Positions 9,284-19,378 are shown, counted from the stretch's first letter. The stretch is 64,000 bases of DNA from CAWHJB01 sp963698715 (GCA_963698715.1 CAVORW010000004.1:62001-126000); one strand, 5' to 3'. Numbers and translations are program-made. The notes: a model not told the origin generated them from the sequence alone.

Positions 9284-11935
9284 TTATTGAAAATAACATC
9301 GGACCACACCAGTTATGCCGGTAGGGTCTTTTTCTTTCCAGGTTAATGCGCGTTCTAAAAAGCCTTTTTTCCCAGCGGCCCGTTCGCGCTCAAGCGTAGT
9401 AGCCACCTCGATAGATATGTGGTTTTCTCCAGCTATGAGCAAATTAGTGATCTCAAACAGATATGTGGGAACAATCTGGGTGCCAGCAGATTGATCATTC
9501 ACAAACAACTCCACACCTTCCCAGGCATCTGTAATTTCCAGGACAGCTTTTGGAGGAATGGTTTCCAATTGAAGTTTATTTTCATAACGTACAAAACCAG
9601 AAAATTTTGGCTGTTCCTTCGCAAGGTTATCTGGCAGCTTAACTTCTTTGGGTTCTTCAAATTTCGGATATGCAAGACTCTTGCAAACACTACGTGTCCA
9701 TGCTGCAGGAAAAGCGATTTCTTCTCCTCCAGTTTTCAAAGGCGCAGCGAGTAAACCTTCATCGACGCTGTCAAAAACCACGATCAGGCTTTTAAAGGGT
9801 TCCAAATCAATCGAAATTGTAGTCTCCTGCTCACCAGAAGTACTTTCCACAGCTTCAAGCCGATTCTGCCAGGCGTTGTAAGCATAAACTACTCCAGTTT
9901 GCGGAACGGTCACCGTTCCCCGATAAGGAGTGTCGGCTTCATTCACAAAATAATAGATATGGTGTTCATTCATATAATGTAAGTAACGCAAACGGTCGCT
10001 CGCTGGTTGGATGGTAATTTCAGGAATGGAGTTTTCATCCAAAGCAGCCACTAACTGATCTAAAGAAACCACCTGGATATCCTTTAACTCATTCAGCACT
10101 GCGTTATCACCATCAAAAACACCTTTGGGGAGAGCATCAACAAAGAAGACCGGATATCCCAAACGATGCAGATGTCCTACTGCTTTGGCAAATTCTGCTG
10201 AAATGTATTCAGCCATCGGGACGATCAATGCCTTGTAGGCTTTCCCATTGACACTGAGTCCTGATGTAAGATCGGTTTTAAAACGCTCGGGTTCGCTGAA
10301 CACATCACTTGGAATGAATTCATAATCGATCTGTCGGTCTGCCAACACATGGGCGGGTTTTTGCATCAACATCCCCTTGCCCGTCCATTCGGCTTCACCA
10401 TGATAGATGATAGCCACAGGAATCACTGAGTTTCCCCCGCTAATTAATTCACACATACGATTCATATATGCCATCAAAGAGCCAAAAGCTCGATACTGGG
10501 GGTTTCTTCCATGGGCATAAAAATGCGGCGGGCAATCTGGATCAGGAAATGCTTTGGGGCTGAAGGCATGTGGAACAAAGTAATTCACCCCACGCACCAT
10601 AAAATGGTCCGCAAGATATTTTTCCAGACGGAGCCCTTCACTCCAGCCATAATTACCGAAGATCTCACACATAGTTCGACCTTTTTTCAAGGGATCAATG
10701 GAGGCATGTGAGCTGCCCAGTTTTGCCAGGCTGTAATGGAAAAATTCACCGTCACGAGGGATAAAGTGCATCCATTTATCTGGACCAGCTTCTCCCTGCG
10801 GATACACCTGACCACCGATATCATCGATGCCAGCCATATCCTGTCCAGCCAATCCACGGAAAAAGTGTCCTAACGAGGAGCCTGTTCGGGCATGCTGATT
10901 ATCATCTTCGATCACATGACCGATATACTCCACACCATGTTCGCGGCACCAGTCCCCGACCTGGAAAGAAAAATCTTCCTCCACACGCCGAGTCACGACA
11001 TCCATATAGCCATAGCGTACTCGAGCCGTTTCATCTGGATCAAGATCATTTTCCCATATAAATCCCAGTTTTATTTTCCACGCCACCCCGAGAGCAGTTT
11101 CTAGTTTTGCCTCAACCTCACTACTCCATGGCAGAGGCTGGTCAGTTCCCAGTTTATTGCCGAAGGGGAAGAAAGAACCATTTCCTAATTCGGGTTCATC
11201 CGAGAAAAATCCTGCAATCGTGGTGCCAAAGTCATCCGCGTAATGTTGATAATGTGGTTCGTAAACAGCATCAATTAACACACGGCAGGATTTCCAATCC
11301 AGCATATTGATATAGCTGCGGCGGTAACCGCCTTTGCGGGAAAGTTTCTGAAAACAAATCTTCCATGTTCCCGGTGGCACCTGCCAGACAAGTATGCCGT
11401 TCTCAATATGTTCTGTCAGATCTATTATTTCGGAGGTATTCACCCGAATTGCTGTCACTGCCAGGAGAGTATCAGGTGAATAAACTCGCTCCTTTTTCCC
11501 CCAATTTATCACCATATTCAACAATGACTTTTTTTCGCGTGTGTATTTTACGAATCGATTAAGATTAATTCGAACTTGCTTTCCACCGGAAACACGAATG
11601 CTTTTATGGATTACAAATTGACGGCAGAGCACTTCTGGTGCTTCTTTCAAGGCACCATTGGCATAACCGGTGGGAAAATGGCTATCGTCCAGAATCCACA
11701 CCTTCATGCTGCGCTTACGGGCTTCGTCCAGAATGATATCCATATCCTGCCACCACTTCGGACCACAAAAATCGGGGTGAGGACGGCTTTCAACACACAC
11801 GGCTCCAATATTCGCATCGTGGATTACTTCCATATACTTGCGAAGCGTGGCTTCATCTTCACCATGCTGCCAGAAAAATGGCAATATATAGTTGTCACCC
11901 TGATCATTCAGTAATTTCTCAATTATTTTATTCAT
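9284..11935 (-). CDS. GH106-like glycoside hydrolase
   Basis: A large (883-residue) probable glycosidase without a signal peptide, so probably cytoplasmic. The N-terminal TIM-barrel start reads FFWQHGEDEATLRKYMEV, GAVCVESRPHPDF, then KWWQDMDIILDEA and MKVWILDDSHFPTGYANG. I recognise this as the pattern of the glycosyl hydrolase group near GH106 alpha-L-rhamnosidases. The C-terminus is a beta-rich jelly-roll-like domain (VLEITDAWEGVELFVND), as in large multidomain glycosidases. Activity is inferred; rhamnose- or galacturonate-linked glycan is plausible given the GH78 remnant in the same operon. ATG at 11935 is chosen, with AAGGA 12 bases upstream. A TTG four codons earlier is possible. It follows the GH43-like fragment by 4 bases. 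Confidence 0.75.
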   Translation of the reverse strand: MNKIIEKLLNDQGDNYILPFFWQHGEDEATLRKYMEVIHDANIGAVCVESRPHPDFCGPKWWQDMDIILDEARKRSMKVWILDDSHFPTGYANGALKEAPEVLCRQFVIHKSIRVSGGKQVRINLNRFVKYTREKKSLLNMVINWGKKERVYSPDTLLAVTAIRVNTSEIIDLTEHIENGILVWQVPPGTWKICFQKLSRKGGYRRSYINMLDWKSCRVLIDAVYEPHYQHYADDFGTTIAGFFSDEPELGNGSFFPFGNKLGTDQPLPWSSEVEAKLETALGVAWKIKLGFIWENDLDPDETARVRYGYMDVVTRRVEEDFSFQVGDWCREHGVEYIGHVIEDDNQHARTGSSLGHFFRGLAGQDMAGIDDIGGQVYPQGEAGPDKWMHFIPRDGEFFHYSLAKLGSSHASIDPLKKGRTMCEIFGNYGWSEGLRLEKYLADHFMVRGVNYFVPHAFSPKAFPDPDCPPHFYAHGRNPQYRAFGSLMAYMNRMCELISGGNSVIPVAIIYHGEAEWTGKGMLMQKPAHVLADRQIDYEFIPSDVFSEPERFKTDLTSGLSVNGKAYKALIVPMAEYISAEFAKAVGHLHRLGYPVFFVDALPKGVFDGDNAVLNELKDIQVVSLDQLVAALDENSIPEITIQPASDRLRYLHYMNEHHIYYFVNEADTPYRGTVTVPQTGVVYAYNAWQNRLEAVESTSGEQETTISIDLEPFKSLIVVFDSVDEGLLAAPLKTGGEEIAFPAAWTRSVCKSLAYPKFEEPKEVKLPDNLAKEQPKFSGFVRYENKLQLETIPPKAVLEITDAWEGVELFVNDQSAGTQIVPTYLFEITNLLIAGENHISIEVATTLERERAAGKKGFLERALTWKEKDPTGITGVVRCYFQ

Positions 11936-11939
11936 CGAT

Positions 11940-12299
11940 TTACTCAATCCTTATCTCAATGGAATTCGGTGAAGGATAGTGTTGGTTTTTTTCATAATCT
12001 TCAATTCGCCATTCGCTGTACCAATCAATGATGGGAATATCGTTTTCAAACCGAATTGGCAGCCAGACATAATTTGATTTGGCTGTATTAAAATTATTCT
12101 GTTTCCAAGGTTTTTGGTCAGTGTCAGCACGATGCCCTTGACCATCTTGTTCATCAGTTGGATTGCGAAACATGCGAACCATCCCATTGGATACCATATT
12201 CGATACAATCCGGGATTGTGGAAATTTGGGAAGCCACCGGTCGGCAACGGCAATATAGAGATCTGTTTTCTCAATGTGTACTAATAGATCAAATTCCAT
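11940..12299 (-). pseudogene. GH43-like C-terminal fragment
   Basis: This 119-residue frame starts MEFDLLVHIEKTDLYIAVAD and ends with NYVWLPIRFENDIPIIDWYSEW. The ending is the kind of final beta strand and tail seen in family-43-type five-bladed-propeller glycosidases (R/NYVWLP..F....P.I.W..EW). The catalytic propeller itself is missing. The frame begins only 18 bases after the GH31 gene ends, so there is no room for the rest. I read it as a truncated gene left by an internal deletion. It keeps tight operon spacing (4 bases to the next start) and may still be translated. A free-standing accessory domain is the alternative. Confidence 0.5.
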
Positions 12300-12316
12300 G
12301 ACTACTACTTTTATTT

Positions 12317-14839
12317 CTATATGAATGTGGTTTCTAACTCGTGGTATTCACCAAAGATTTTGCAATCTAATCGATGTGGCATTGGATCCAAATGAATATT
12401 TAATTTGTCCCCTTCTACAGAGGCGCGCATCGATCGAACCTGTTCCTCTTCGTGTAACTGATAACTTGCATCTCCACTTTCTGTCAGGAAAAGATATAAA
12501 GTGAACTCTTCTCCATCGATTTCATTGGTGTGCTGCACCACCGGACCAAGAGGCAAAATAGTGCCCGAGCGCACAAATACCGGGATCTTCCCGAGGGGTG
12601 CATTCACAGTCAACCATTGTCTGCCCCCGATCCTTTCTCCGCTCCAAAAGTCAAACCACTGCCCGTCGGGGAGATAGACTTTCCTGGATTTATTCGGCGT
12701 CATCATGGGGGCTATTAATAAATTTCTCCCACACATAAACTGATCTTCAATATGGCGTACTGTTGGATCTTCTTGAAAATCGATCACGAGATGGCGTAAG
12801 AGCGGCAGACCTTTTCCCACTGCGATCTTTGATTCTGAATAGATGTATGGAATCAGTCGATATCTTAATTTCAACAAATCTTTAACAATATCTAGAGTTC
12901 CAGATTTAAAATTCCAGGGTTCATTGTATTTGGGTAGTGGGGCATGATAGCGAAAGTGTGACTGGAAAATGGATAACTGTGTCCAGCGGATGTAAAGCTC
13001 ATCTGTACAGGTTCCGCCAAATCCGCCTGTATCCTGGCTCCAAAATGAAAAGCCGCACAATCCCAGGGATAATCCTGAGCGAAGAGATGTGAGTATATTG
13101 GGGTAATTGGCTGAATTGTCACCAGACCAGTGCACTGGATATCGCTGGGAACCAGCGTAAGCTGCCCTTGCCCAGATGATTCCATCCCCTTTTGTCTCCT
13201 CGACCACTTCAAAAGCGGCTTTGCTGTTCAGCAGAGGGTATAAGTTGTGCATGGTAGTGCCATCGTATTCCTGGAATCGTAAATGGGGTTCGATCTGTTC
13301 ACCAAAATCGACTTTAATCACAGATGCGCCCATCTCAAGTACTTTCCGAAGCCGCTCTTTATACCATTTGACTCCGGCTTCCTTGGAAAAATCGATCGGG
13401 CTGCCAGGGAACATGAACAACCAGACGAATGGACCGCCCCGTTTCGCTATTGCGCCGGCGGCTTTTGCGGAGGCAAATTGGTGTGTTTGTTCCAGTACGT
13501 AAGGCATCTGCCACAAACTAACTCGGAAACCCATCTCTCTCAACTCGGCAAACATCTTCTCTGGATCAGGGAAACGATCGGATGAGAAAGTCCAGTCACA
13601 TGCCCATTCATCCTCAAACCAACCGGCATCAATATGGATCACATCGCAGGGAACTTCCATCTCTCGGAGCAGCTTTGCCACCTTCATCACCTGCTCTTGT
13701 GAGTAATAGGACCAACGAGATATCCAGACCCCAAAAGACCATTTTGGCACCATTTTCGGTTTACCGGTCAAATCCGTGTAAGCATCTAAAATTTGCTTAA
13801 AATCCGGTCCATAGAAGAAATAGTAGTCGATGAGATCGCTCTGAATCGCAATTTGATGTGTGCAGGTCTCCCGAGTACCGATCCAGTGAGTGATTGGTCG
13901 GTGTTCATTAATGAACACACCATAACCTTGCGTGCTCATAAAAAATGGGATTGGTTTGTACGTGCGGCCTGAGGTATTGCCATTGCCTTCGAATGACCAC
14001 TGGCCAACGGTCTTCCCCATTTTGTCAACAGTATCGAAGCGCTCGCCCAGCCCGTAAATGGCCTCGCCTGGGAAGAGCGTGAAATTCTCAACCCCATAAT
14101 TCTGACGGGACTTCCCATCATAGATGAATCCCATGGGATAGGAATCCAGAGCATTCGCAAATTCGTTCTTGGTTTTGCTGCCCGATTCAGCAATCAACTC
14201 CCCCTCCGAATTGAACACCTCGATGCGGAAGTCCTGCTTATAGATATCCAGACTTAACCTGGATGTTCGGATCTGATAATAAGCATCATGTTCCAAGATC
14301 TCAAGGGACGGATTCGCATCCTGAATATCGCCGACAACCATTGGCGTTTGGTTTTTTGGAACACTATTACCTGCTGCCAACCGAACCCGATAAACATCAG
14401 CCTTTAAGAAATCCAGTTGCAAAGTCAGCGACTGGTAAGGAGTACTGTCATCCACCCGGTAGGTATGCTGGATCCCATCTGCATCATCATCTAAAACCTG
14501 ATAAATATCGTAGCCTTTTGCTTCAAACGTGAAGCTGTTTCCTGATTGGCTCAATAACTTTGTGCGAAGCACGCAACTGGCCTTGCGCCCTTTGTTACGG
14601 CTCAGGAAAGATTGCGCGTACTGAAAGGGTCTCGCTTCCAGGTCAAGGGGATGGTCACTATAGCCGTAATATACATTCGACATGTTCTCGGAAAAGAGAG
14701 ACTTGGTGAAAGTGCTAAAAGGATAACGCAGCAGTTGTTTGAGAAAGACACGAAGCGACTGACCCTTGTCGACTTTGGTGCGAATCCCCTCTGGATGACG
14801 GTTGATTTCCTCAATGAGGATCTTGTGCTCTGGATTCAT
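12317..14839 (-). CDS. GH31 alpha-xylosidase / alpha-glucosidase
   Basis: A complete 840-residue GH31 retaining alpha-glycosidase with no signal peptide. Domains: N-terminal galactose-mutarotase-like beta sandwich (about 90-360), (beta/alpha)8 barrel (about 365-680), and C-terminal beta domains. The nucleophile is Asp511 in IKVDFGEQIEP, and the acid/base is Asp574 in HWSGDNSANYP. The KxDFGE form of the nucleophile motif is typical of YicI-like alpha-xylosidases rather than maltases. The likely job is trimming alpha-xylosyl or alpha-glucosyl units from oligosaccharides imported by the MFS protein. AAGGAG lies 6 bases before the ATG. It is 10 bases downstream of the UroD-like gene in a compact operon. 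Confidence 0.88.
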   Translation of the reverse strand: MNPEHKILIEEINRHPEGIRTKVDKGQSLRVFLKQLLRYPFSTFTKSLFSENMSNVYYGYSDHPLDLEARPFQYAQSFLSRNKGRKASCVLRTKLLSQSGNSFTFEAKGYDIYQVLDDDADGIQHTYRVDDSTPYQSLTLQLDFLKADVYRVRLAAGNSVPKNQTPMVVGDIQDANPSLEILEHDAYYQIRTSRLSLDIYKQDFRIEVFNSEGELIAESGSKTKNEFANALDSYPMGFIYDGKSRQNYGVENFTLFPGEAIYGLGERFDTVDKMGKTVGQWSFEGNGNTSGRTYKPIPFFMSTQGYGVFINEHRPITHWIGTRETCTHQIAIQSDLIDYYFFYGPDFKQILDAYTDLTGKPKMVPKWSFGVWISRWSYYSQEQVMKVAKLLREMEVPCDVIHIDAGWFEDEWACDWTFSSDRFPDPEKMFAELREMGFRVSLWQMPYVLEQTHQFASAKAAGAIAKRGGPFVWLFMFPGSPIDFSKEAGVKWYKERLRKVLEMGASVIKVDFGEQIEPHLRFQEYDGTTMHNLYPLLNSKAAFEVVEETKGDGIIWARAAYAGSQRYPVHWSGDNSANYPNILTSLRSGLSLGLCGFSFWSQDTGGFGGTCTDELYIRWTQLSIFQSHFRYHAPLPKYNEPWNFKSGTLDIVKDLLKLRYRLIPYIYSESKIAVGKGLPLLRHLVIDFQEDPTVRHIEDQFMCGRNLLIAPMMTPNKSRKVYLPDGQWFDFWSGERIGGRQWLTVNAPLGKIPVFVRSGTILPLGPVVQHTNEIDGEEFTLYLFLTESGDASYQLHEEEQVRSMRASVEGDKLNIHLDPMPHRLDCKIFGEYHELETTFI

Positions 14840-14849
14840 ATCGTACTCC

Positions 14850-15860
14850 TTAACCTTGTCCGTAATCCTGCAAGGCCAGATTCTGGGCGGCGAGATTTTC
14901 GTGTGGTGTGTTTATGGGGACCTCGCAGCCAGCAGCACAGATACTACGTATCCCACCTGCATTGAGATTAGCTAATGTTGCCCGATAAACTTCTTCAGGT
15001 GTTCCCTGCAACAAAACGGCAACCGGATCAATGTTCCCGCAGAAAGAAACCTGGTCACCGAATTGGTTTACTGCTGCAGACATATCTACCATCCAATCGA
15101 GATCAATTATTTTTGCCCCGCTGGCAACCATATCCGGCAATATCTTATTCGTATCCCCGCAGATGTGTAAACGGCCAATGCCCCCTGCATTGTGAACCTG
15201 AGAAAATACTTTCTGTTCATAGGGGAGAGCGAATCGACGGTACATGGCAGGAGAGATCTGAGAGGCAGCGGCATCACCAAGGCCTATGATGTCGGCCCCG
15301 GCTTCCATTTGAGCCAGGGAAAATTGAACCGAAAGCTCACCACAAATCTCCAATAGCTCCATAACCCATTCGGGGCGCTGGATGAGGTCCATCATCAGGT
15401 TCATCATGCCCCGCAAGTCAACAGCTTCCGCCAGTGCGCCTTCCACCCACCCCATGATCGGGACTTCACCACCAACTTTCTCGCGCAACAATCGGACCGC
15501 TTCCAGTCTATCCCTCATCCGAGGGCTGTTATATGGATCAGGAATTTTTAGCAAGGAAAGGTCTTCAGGTTTTTCTAACAAGGGAGTGGTATTGATTGGC
15601 AAACTGTTCTCAGGGAAAATAACATCCAATCCAAAATCTGCTGCTTCTCTATAAGGATCGGAGATTGCCTGGACGATGTCTGACTCGAAATCTTCCAACA
15701 TGGCCAGGTTGGCTTCAACCAACACCCGATAATCCTGATAATAGCGCGCTAAAGGTTGACCAATAAGATCGGCGGCAAAAGCCATATAAATATTGAAGTT
15801 TGGCGGACGGTCAACTGGCTGGCCCTGCAATCTTGCCAATATCCTCTCATAGGAATTCAT
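14850..15860 (-). CDS. UroD-family protein, likely MtaA/CmuA-type methyltransferase
   Basis: A 336-residue TIM-barrel protein of the uroporphyrinogen decarboxylase family, not a haem enzyme by context. It has the zinc-ligand set of the cobalamin-dependent methyltransferase branch: His and Cys in RLHICGDTNK and a late Cys in ICAAGCEVPINTP. It also shows the GNIDPV block. In MtaA/CmuA-type enzymes these residues bind the thiol acceptor. The internal ATG at 15860 is chosen because AGGAGG sits 6 bases upstream. It lies between a second UroD-fold gene (13 bases) and GH31 (10 bases), inside a glycoside hydrolase operon. Removing O-methyl groups from methylated sugars is an attractive but unproven role. 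No corrinoid protein gene is in the window. Confidence 0.82.
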   Translation of the reverse strand: MNSYERILARLQGQPVDRPPNFNIYMAFAADLIGQPLARYYQDYRVLVEANLAMLEDFESDIVQAISDPYREAADFGLDVIFPENSLPINTTPLLEKPEDLSLLKIPDPYNSPRMRDRLEAVRLLREKVGGEVPIMGWVEGALAEAVDLRGMMNLMMDLIQRPEWVMELLEICGELSVQFSLAQMEAGADIIGLGDAAASQISPAMYRRFALPYEQKVFSQVHNAGGIGRLHICGDTNKILPDMVASGAKIIDLDWMVDMSAAVNQFGDQVSFCGNIDPVAVLLQGTPEEVYRATLANLNAGGIRSICAAGCEVPINTPHENLAAQNLALQDYGQG

Positions 15861-15873
15861 CCCGGCCTCCTTT

Positions 15874-16950
15874 TTATAAACGGCAACCGTTATCCATAAA
15901 AGCTTCAAAAATTAGCTTTTGCCGCTCAGCAGGAAGCTGAATATCCCAGGGTTGAGGATAGTGTTTGGCAATAAAACCACCCTGAAAACGGTCGGGGGCA
16001 TAAGCAGATACCATTTTATAGACTTCCTGTTGAATATCGGCTTCGGTGATGTCAGCGGAAGTTGCCCACTGGATGTCCACACAATTCCACATACAAATCT
16101 TCCCACCAAGTGCTTCGATCAATTTTTTATGACCCATCAATCTGGGTTGATCAAATTGAACCACATCCACCCCCATTTCAATCATATCGGGGAACATTTC
16201 GTAGATATAGCCGCAATTGTGCCAAATGAAGTGAATAGACCTTTCATGACAGGCGTTGATGATACGATGATAATAGGGTTTGTAAAATTCTCGAAAGGTA
16301 TCAATTTTCATTTGCATACTACTCTGCAGCCCCCAATCTTCTGCTGTAAGGAAACCATGTATGCCACCAATCTGATGATAGGCTTCCACAACCTGAATGG
16401 TCATCTCCGTTAGTTTATTCAAAAGACGATGTAATCCATCTGGCTGAAGATAGGGCGCCATCATTAATTCCTCAAAACCCATCACAGAACGCATTGTCTC
16501 ATACATGTAAATCGGATTCCAACCTACCATATACTTCTTCGCAATATTCCCTAAGCGCACTAAAGGCCAAATTGCTTTTATCCCTTTAATCGCATTTGGG
16601 AATTTATAGCTATCGAATTTAGATAAGTCCTTTAGGGGATAGTCAATCGGATGGTCCCAAAAACGGCCTGTTACTTCCCTTCTCACTCCCCAATTATCCT
16701 CATAAATTTCACCCTTTTTCCGATTTCCACGATTATCGGATGCTTCAGAAAGGGGGCCAACGACACCAATATCTGCTGCATTCGGGTTAAAAAGGAAGTA
16801 GTAAGGAATCCGCGGCGGGTTATCAAACTCTATAGCTCGCCTCACTATTTCCTGGCTGCTCATCCCCCTTGGGGCAGGTTCTGGTTTCAAGGTAAGTAAA
16901 CTGGCCAGGATATAAGATTCTTCTCTAACTTGGTTTTTAGACTTATTCAT
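15874..16950 (-). CDS. UroD-family protein, divergent second copy
   Basis: This 358-residue uroporphyrinogen-decarboxylase-fold protein is clearly a different branch from its neighbour. Seen: the family opening with a RAIEFDNPPRIPYYF segment, the barrel strand FIWHNCGYIYEMFPDM with an H-x-C-G pair, and MWNCVDIQW. The late Cys found in the partner (AAGC) is absent; the equivalent place reads GGFIAKHYPQPWDI. It may therefore not bind zinc in the same way. Start: ATG at 16950 after AAGGAATTGTG, with GTG at 16953 as an alternative. It is 13 bases upstream of the second UroD gene, so the two are surely co-translated and may form a heteromer. Haem synthesis is unlikely. Confidence 0.78.
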   Translation of the reverse strand: MNKSKNQVREESYILASLLTLKPEPAPRGMSSQEIVRRAIEFDNPPRIPYYFLFNPNAADIGVVGPLSEASDNRGNRKKGEIYEDNWGVRREVTGRFWDHPIDYPLKDLSKFDSYKFPNAIKGIKAIWPLVRLGNIAKKYMVGWNPIYMYETMRSVMGFEELMMAPYLQPDGLHRLLNKLTEMTIQVVEAYHQIGGIHGFLTAEDWGLQSSMQMKIDTFREFYKPYYHRIINACHERSIHFIWHNCGYIYEMFPDMIEMGVDVVQFDQPRLMGHKKLIEALGGKICMWNCVDIQWATSADITEADIQQEVYKMVSAYAPDRFQGGFIAKHYPQPWDIQLPAERQKLIFEAFMDNGCRL

Positions 16951-17032
16951 CACAATTCCTTTTCTGGATAGATTCTCGTTATTCCAGTACTAATCAATTT
17001 TGAACATACAATTTTCCAATATTCGTTACCCG

Positions 17033-18013
17033 TTAAGTTCCTGTGATTATTTTAGGTGGAATGAGAATTTGAGATTGCTCAACAGGTTGATTTTCTAACA
17101 TTGCGATTAATAATTTGGCTGCCTGGGATGCAACCTCCTCCGCACGAATATCAATCAGATCTGGCGTAAAGGGGGCCAGGTCAGATAAAACCGTTGTCTC
17201 AAGGCTGATGATTGAAAAATCTTCCGGTATTCTATAGCCTCTGGATTTAATAGCCTGAACTGCACCAAGTGCAGAAACTTCATTCCAAATGAATACTGCA
17301 TTCAAATCTGGATGCTTATAAAACAGGTCATACATTACTTTCTGACCATCTTCAATTGTCGGCAAGCATGGTTTCAGAATATGCTTCAGTTTATATCTGT
17401 CACAAGCAGCGTGATATTCCTGAATGGAACGCACAACCAGACTAAATTGATCATCATCTTTATGGAGGTAAGCAATAGAACGATGCCCTCTTTCAAAAAA
17501 GGTCTGGCAGCATATTTCAATGGCCGACTTGATATCCATGTCAATATAATTGAGACCAGTCGAGTCTTCAATTCTTCCGACCATGACAAATGGGAAACCT
17601 TCCTGTTTCAGTAACTCAACACGATCATCTTGTAATAAAACTTCCATCAAAATGAATCCGTCTACAACGCCATTTTGGGAAAAGCGAAGCATGTTTTCGG
17701 GATTGCGATCCGTGTGAGCCAATAATACAAATGTGTACCCAGCCTCACTGATCACTTTGGCTGCCCCCGAGATAAACTTCATTTCCAAACCAGAAATATT
17801 AGCGCTCTGAAGCGGCAGTACAAATCCGATATTTCAACTCTTTTCGCGACTGGCGAGGCGTTTTGCACTTGGATTTGGTCGGTAACCTAGTTCTTCAACC
17901 GCCTGTTGAATTCGCTGGCGTGTTTCCTCCGAGATTGGACGTTTATTGCTGAGTGCATAGGAGACAGTGCTAATACTCACTCCTGCCATTTTGGCTACAT
18001 CTGTAATTGTGAC
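17033..18013 (-). pseudogene. LacI family regulator with in-frame TGA
   Basis: The whole frame is 327 codons, the normal LacI length. The DNA-binding part (ITDVAKMAGVSISTVSYALS, then RPNPSAKRLASREKS) is intact. It is followed by an in-frame TGA at 17834-17836, then without any shift NIGFVLPLQSANISG and the ligand-binding domain (VDGFILMEVL, VVRSIQEYH, SLETTVLSDL). There is no normal start codon: the first codon after the preceding in-frame TGA is GTC, so an ATT (18005-18007) or a lost ATG is implied. It directly follows the MFS gene and should repress the operator-bearing promoter upstream of it. Translation may restart at ATG 17788, giving a ligand domain without DNA binding. A sequencing error is possible. 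Confidence 0.8.
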
Positions 18014-18021
18014 TCAATTCA

Positions 18022-19329
18022 TTAACTTCCTTTTGCCTGATTAGTTTGAACTTGGAGGGCAGCACGCTCTTTCATCGTGGAACGCAAATGATCGATATCA
18101 TTTTCAATGAAGAACAGCAAACCCCCATAACTCAATGCTGCTATCAGCCAGGCAATCCCGCCCACCCACAGGATTGCGACGCCCATGTTGAATGAATCTG
18201 CGACGATGCCGGCAGCAATGGGTGCAAAAGCGCCTCCACTATCTCCAATGAAATTCGGGACTGCGTGGGCTGAAGACCTTACTTCAGGCACAATGACGTC
18301 GGATATTGTGGAAGTGAGGTTTGATCCCGCCATGGGCATCACGAAAGCCGTTATCGCCATCAAGATGAAGAACATCACCTTGTTTTCGACGGGGATTGAC
18401 ATTGCCGCCCACAGGAATACTACCGCTAACAAGATGGTGACAACAATAACAATGATCCTGCCTTTCCGATTTCTGGCAAACAGCCGATCCCCAAGCCAGC
18501 CGCCAAGGAAGGTTCCCACTGCCATAATCAACACCAGCGGGGCCATCGTCAACAACACACTTTGCTCGCTGTAACCACGTTCTCTGGCCAGGAAATCGAA
18601 GAAAAAGTAAATGATCACGGTCCAGGGAATGATGCCGAAAAAACCGCCCAGGGCCACGAACCACATCGTCTTCTTGCGAAAGAGATCTTTTGCCTGGGCC
18701 CATGAAAACCGGTACGGTTTGATTTCTTCCATGCCGGCAAGCTCAGGCTCAGATTTTCCACGTGGCAGTTCTTTGACCCCGAAAAAGATCGCCGCGGCTA
18801 CCACAAAACCCAATCCTCCGGTGATGAGGAAAAGATTCCGCCATCCGATCATCGGGGCAACCATCAGGGCAAGACCCATGCCCAACAGGTAACCAATGGG
18901 TGAGCTGACTCCCAGGAGACCGTAGACCTTGCCGCGTGTCCCAGGCTCAAAATAGTCGGCAACGAGCGACGTCAATCCCGGGTAGGCTGAGTCGTCCACA
19001 CCAGTAGATGCACGCGTGATAACGAACCCGCCATAAGTACGCACGAGGGCGCTCAACGTTGTGGTCAATCCCCAGATCGCCGAAGCCAGAGCCAGCAGTT
19101 TCGCCCGGGCATACCTGTCGTAGAGATATCCCCAGACCGGATAGAGGATCGTGGCTATGACAAGCGCGCTGGAAATCACCATCCCATACTGGGTATGTGT
19201 GATTCCGAAATCTTCACTGATGGAGCCCTTGAGGGGACCGATTAGGAGCTTGTCCATTTGGTGGAGCAGCTGAAAGCCAAAGAGAATAGCAACGACTTTA
19301 CAGCGGTATTTGGGATTCTCAGTTCTCAT
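18022..19329 (-). CDS. MFS transporter, sugar or organic-anion type
   Basis: This inner-membrane carrier of 435 residues has about 12 hydrophobic segments. Seen: the family loop motif GYLYDRYARAKLL between TM2 and TM3 (a D-R-rich version of GxxxDRxGRR) and the mirror motif GGWLGDRLFARNRKGR in the second half. It also has the acidic PGLTSLVADYF segment found in spinster- and ACS-like members. The start at 19329 follows GAGAGGG. It is the first gene after the double-operator promoter, so it is probably co-induced with the glycosidases and imports their oligosaccharide or uronate substrate. The exact substrate cannot be read from the sequence. Confidence 0.85.
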   Translation of the reverse strand: MRTENPKYRCKVVAILFGFQLLHQMDKLLIGPLKGSISEDFGITHTQYGMVISSALVIATILYPVWGYLYDRYARAKLLALASAIWGLTTTLSALVRTYGGFVITRASTGVDDSAYPGLTSLVADYFEPGTRGKVYGLLGVSSPIGYLLGMGLALMVAPMIGWRNLFLITGGLGFVVAAAIFFGVKELPRGKSEPELAGMEEIKPYRFSWAQAKDLFRKKTMWFVALGGFFGIIPWTVIIYFFFDFLARERGYSEQSVLLTMAPLVLIMAVGTFLGGWLGDRLFARNRKGRIIVIVVTILLAVVFLWAAMSIPVENKVMFFILMAITAFVMPMAGSNLTSTISDVIVPEVRSSAHAVPNFIGDSGGAFAPIAAGIVADSFNMGVAILWVGGIAWLIAALSYGGLLFFIENDIDHLRSTMKERAALQVQTNQAKGS

Positions 19330-19378
19330 TGGTAAGCCCTCTCTTGTTTTTGTGGAATTGGTAAAGAAGATAAAACAA

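Noticed and set aside
17834..17836. Recoded TGA (selenocysteine or Trp) in the LacI gene
   Set aside because: TGA ends other genes here, no SECIS-like context is expected in a LacI linker, and relatives do not have Trp or Sec there. The TGA in GH78 replaces an expected Trp but lies in a gene that is clearly dead.
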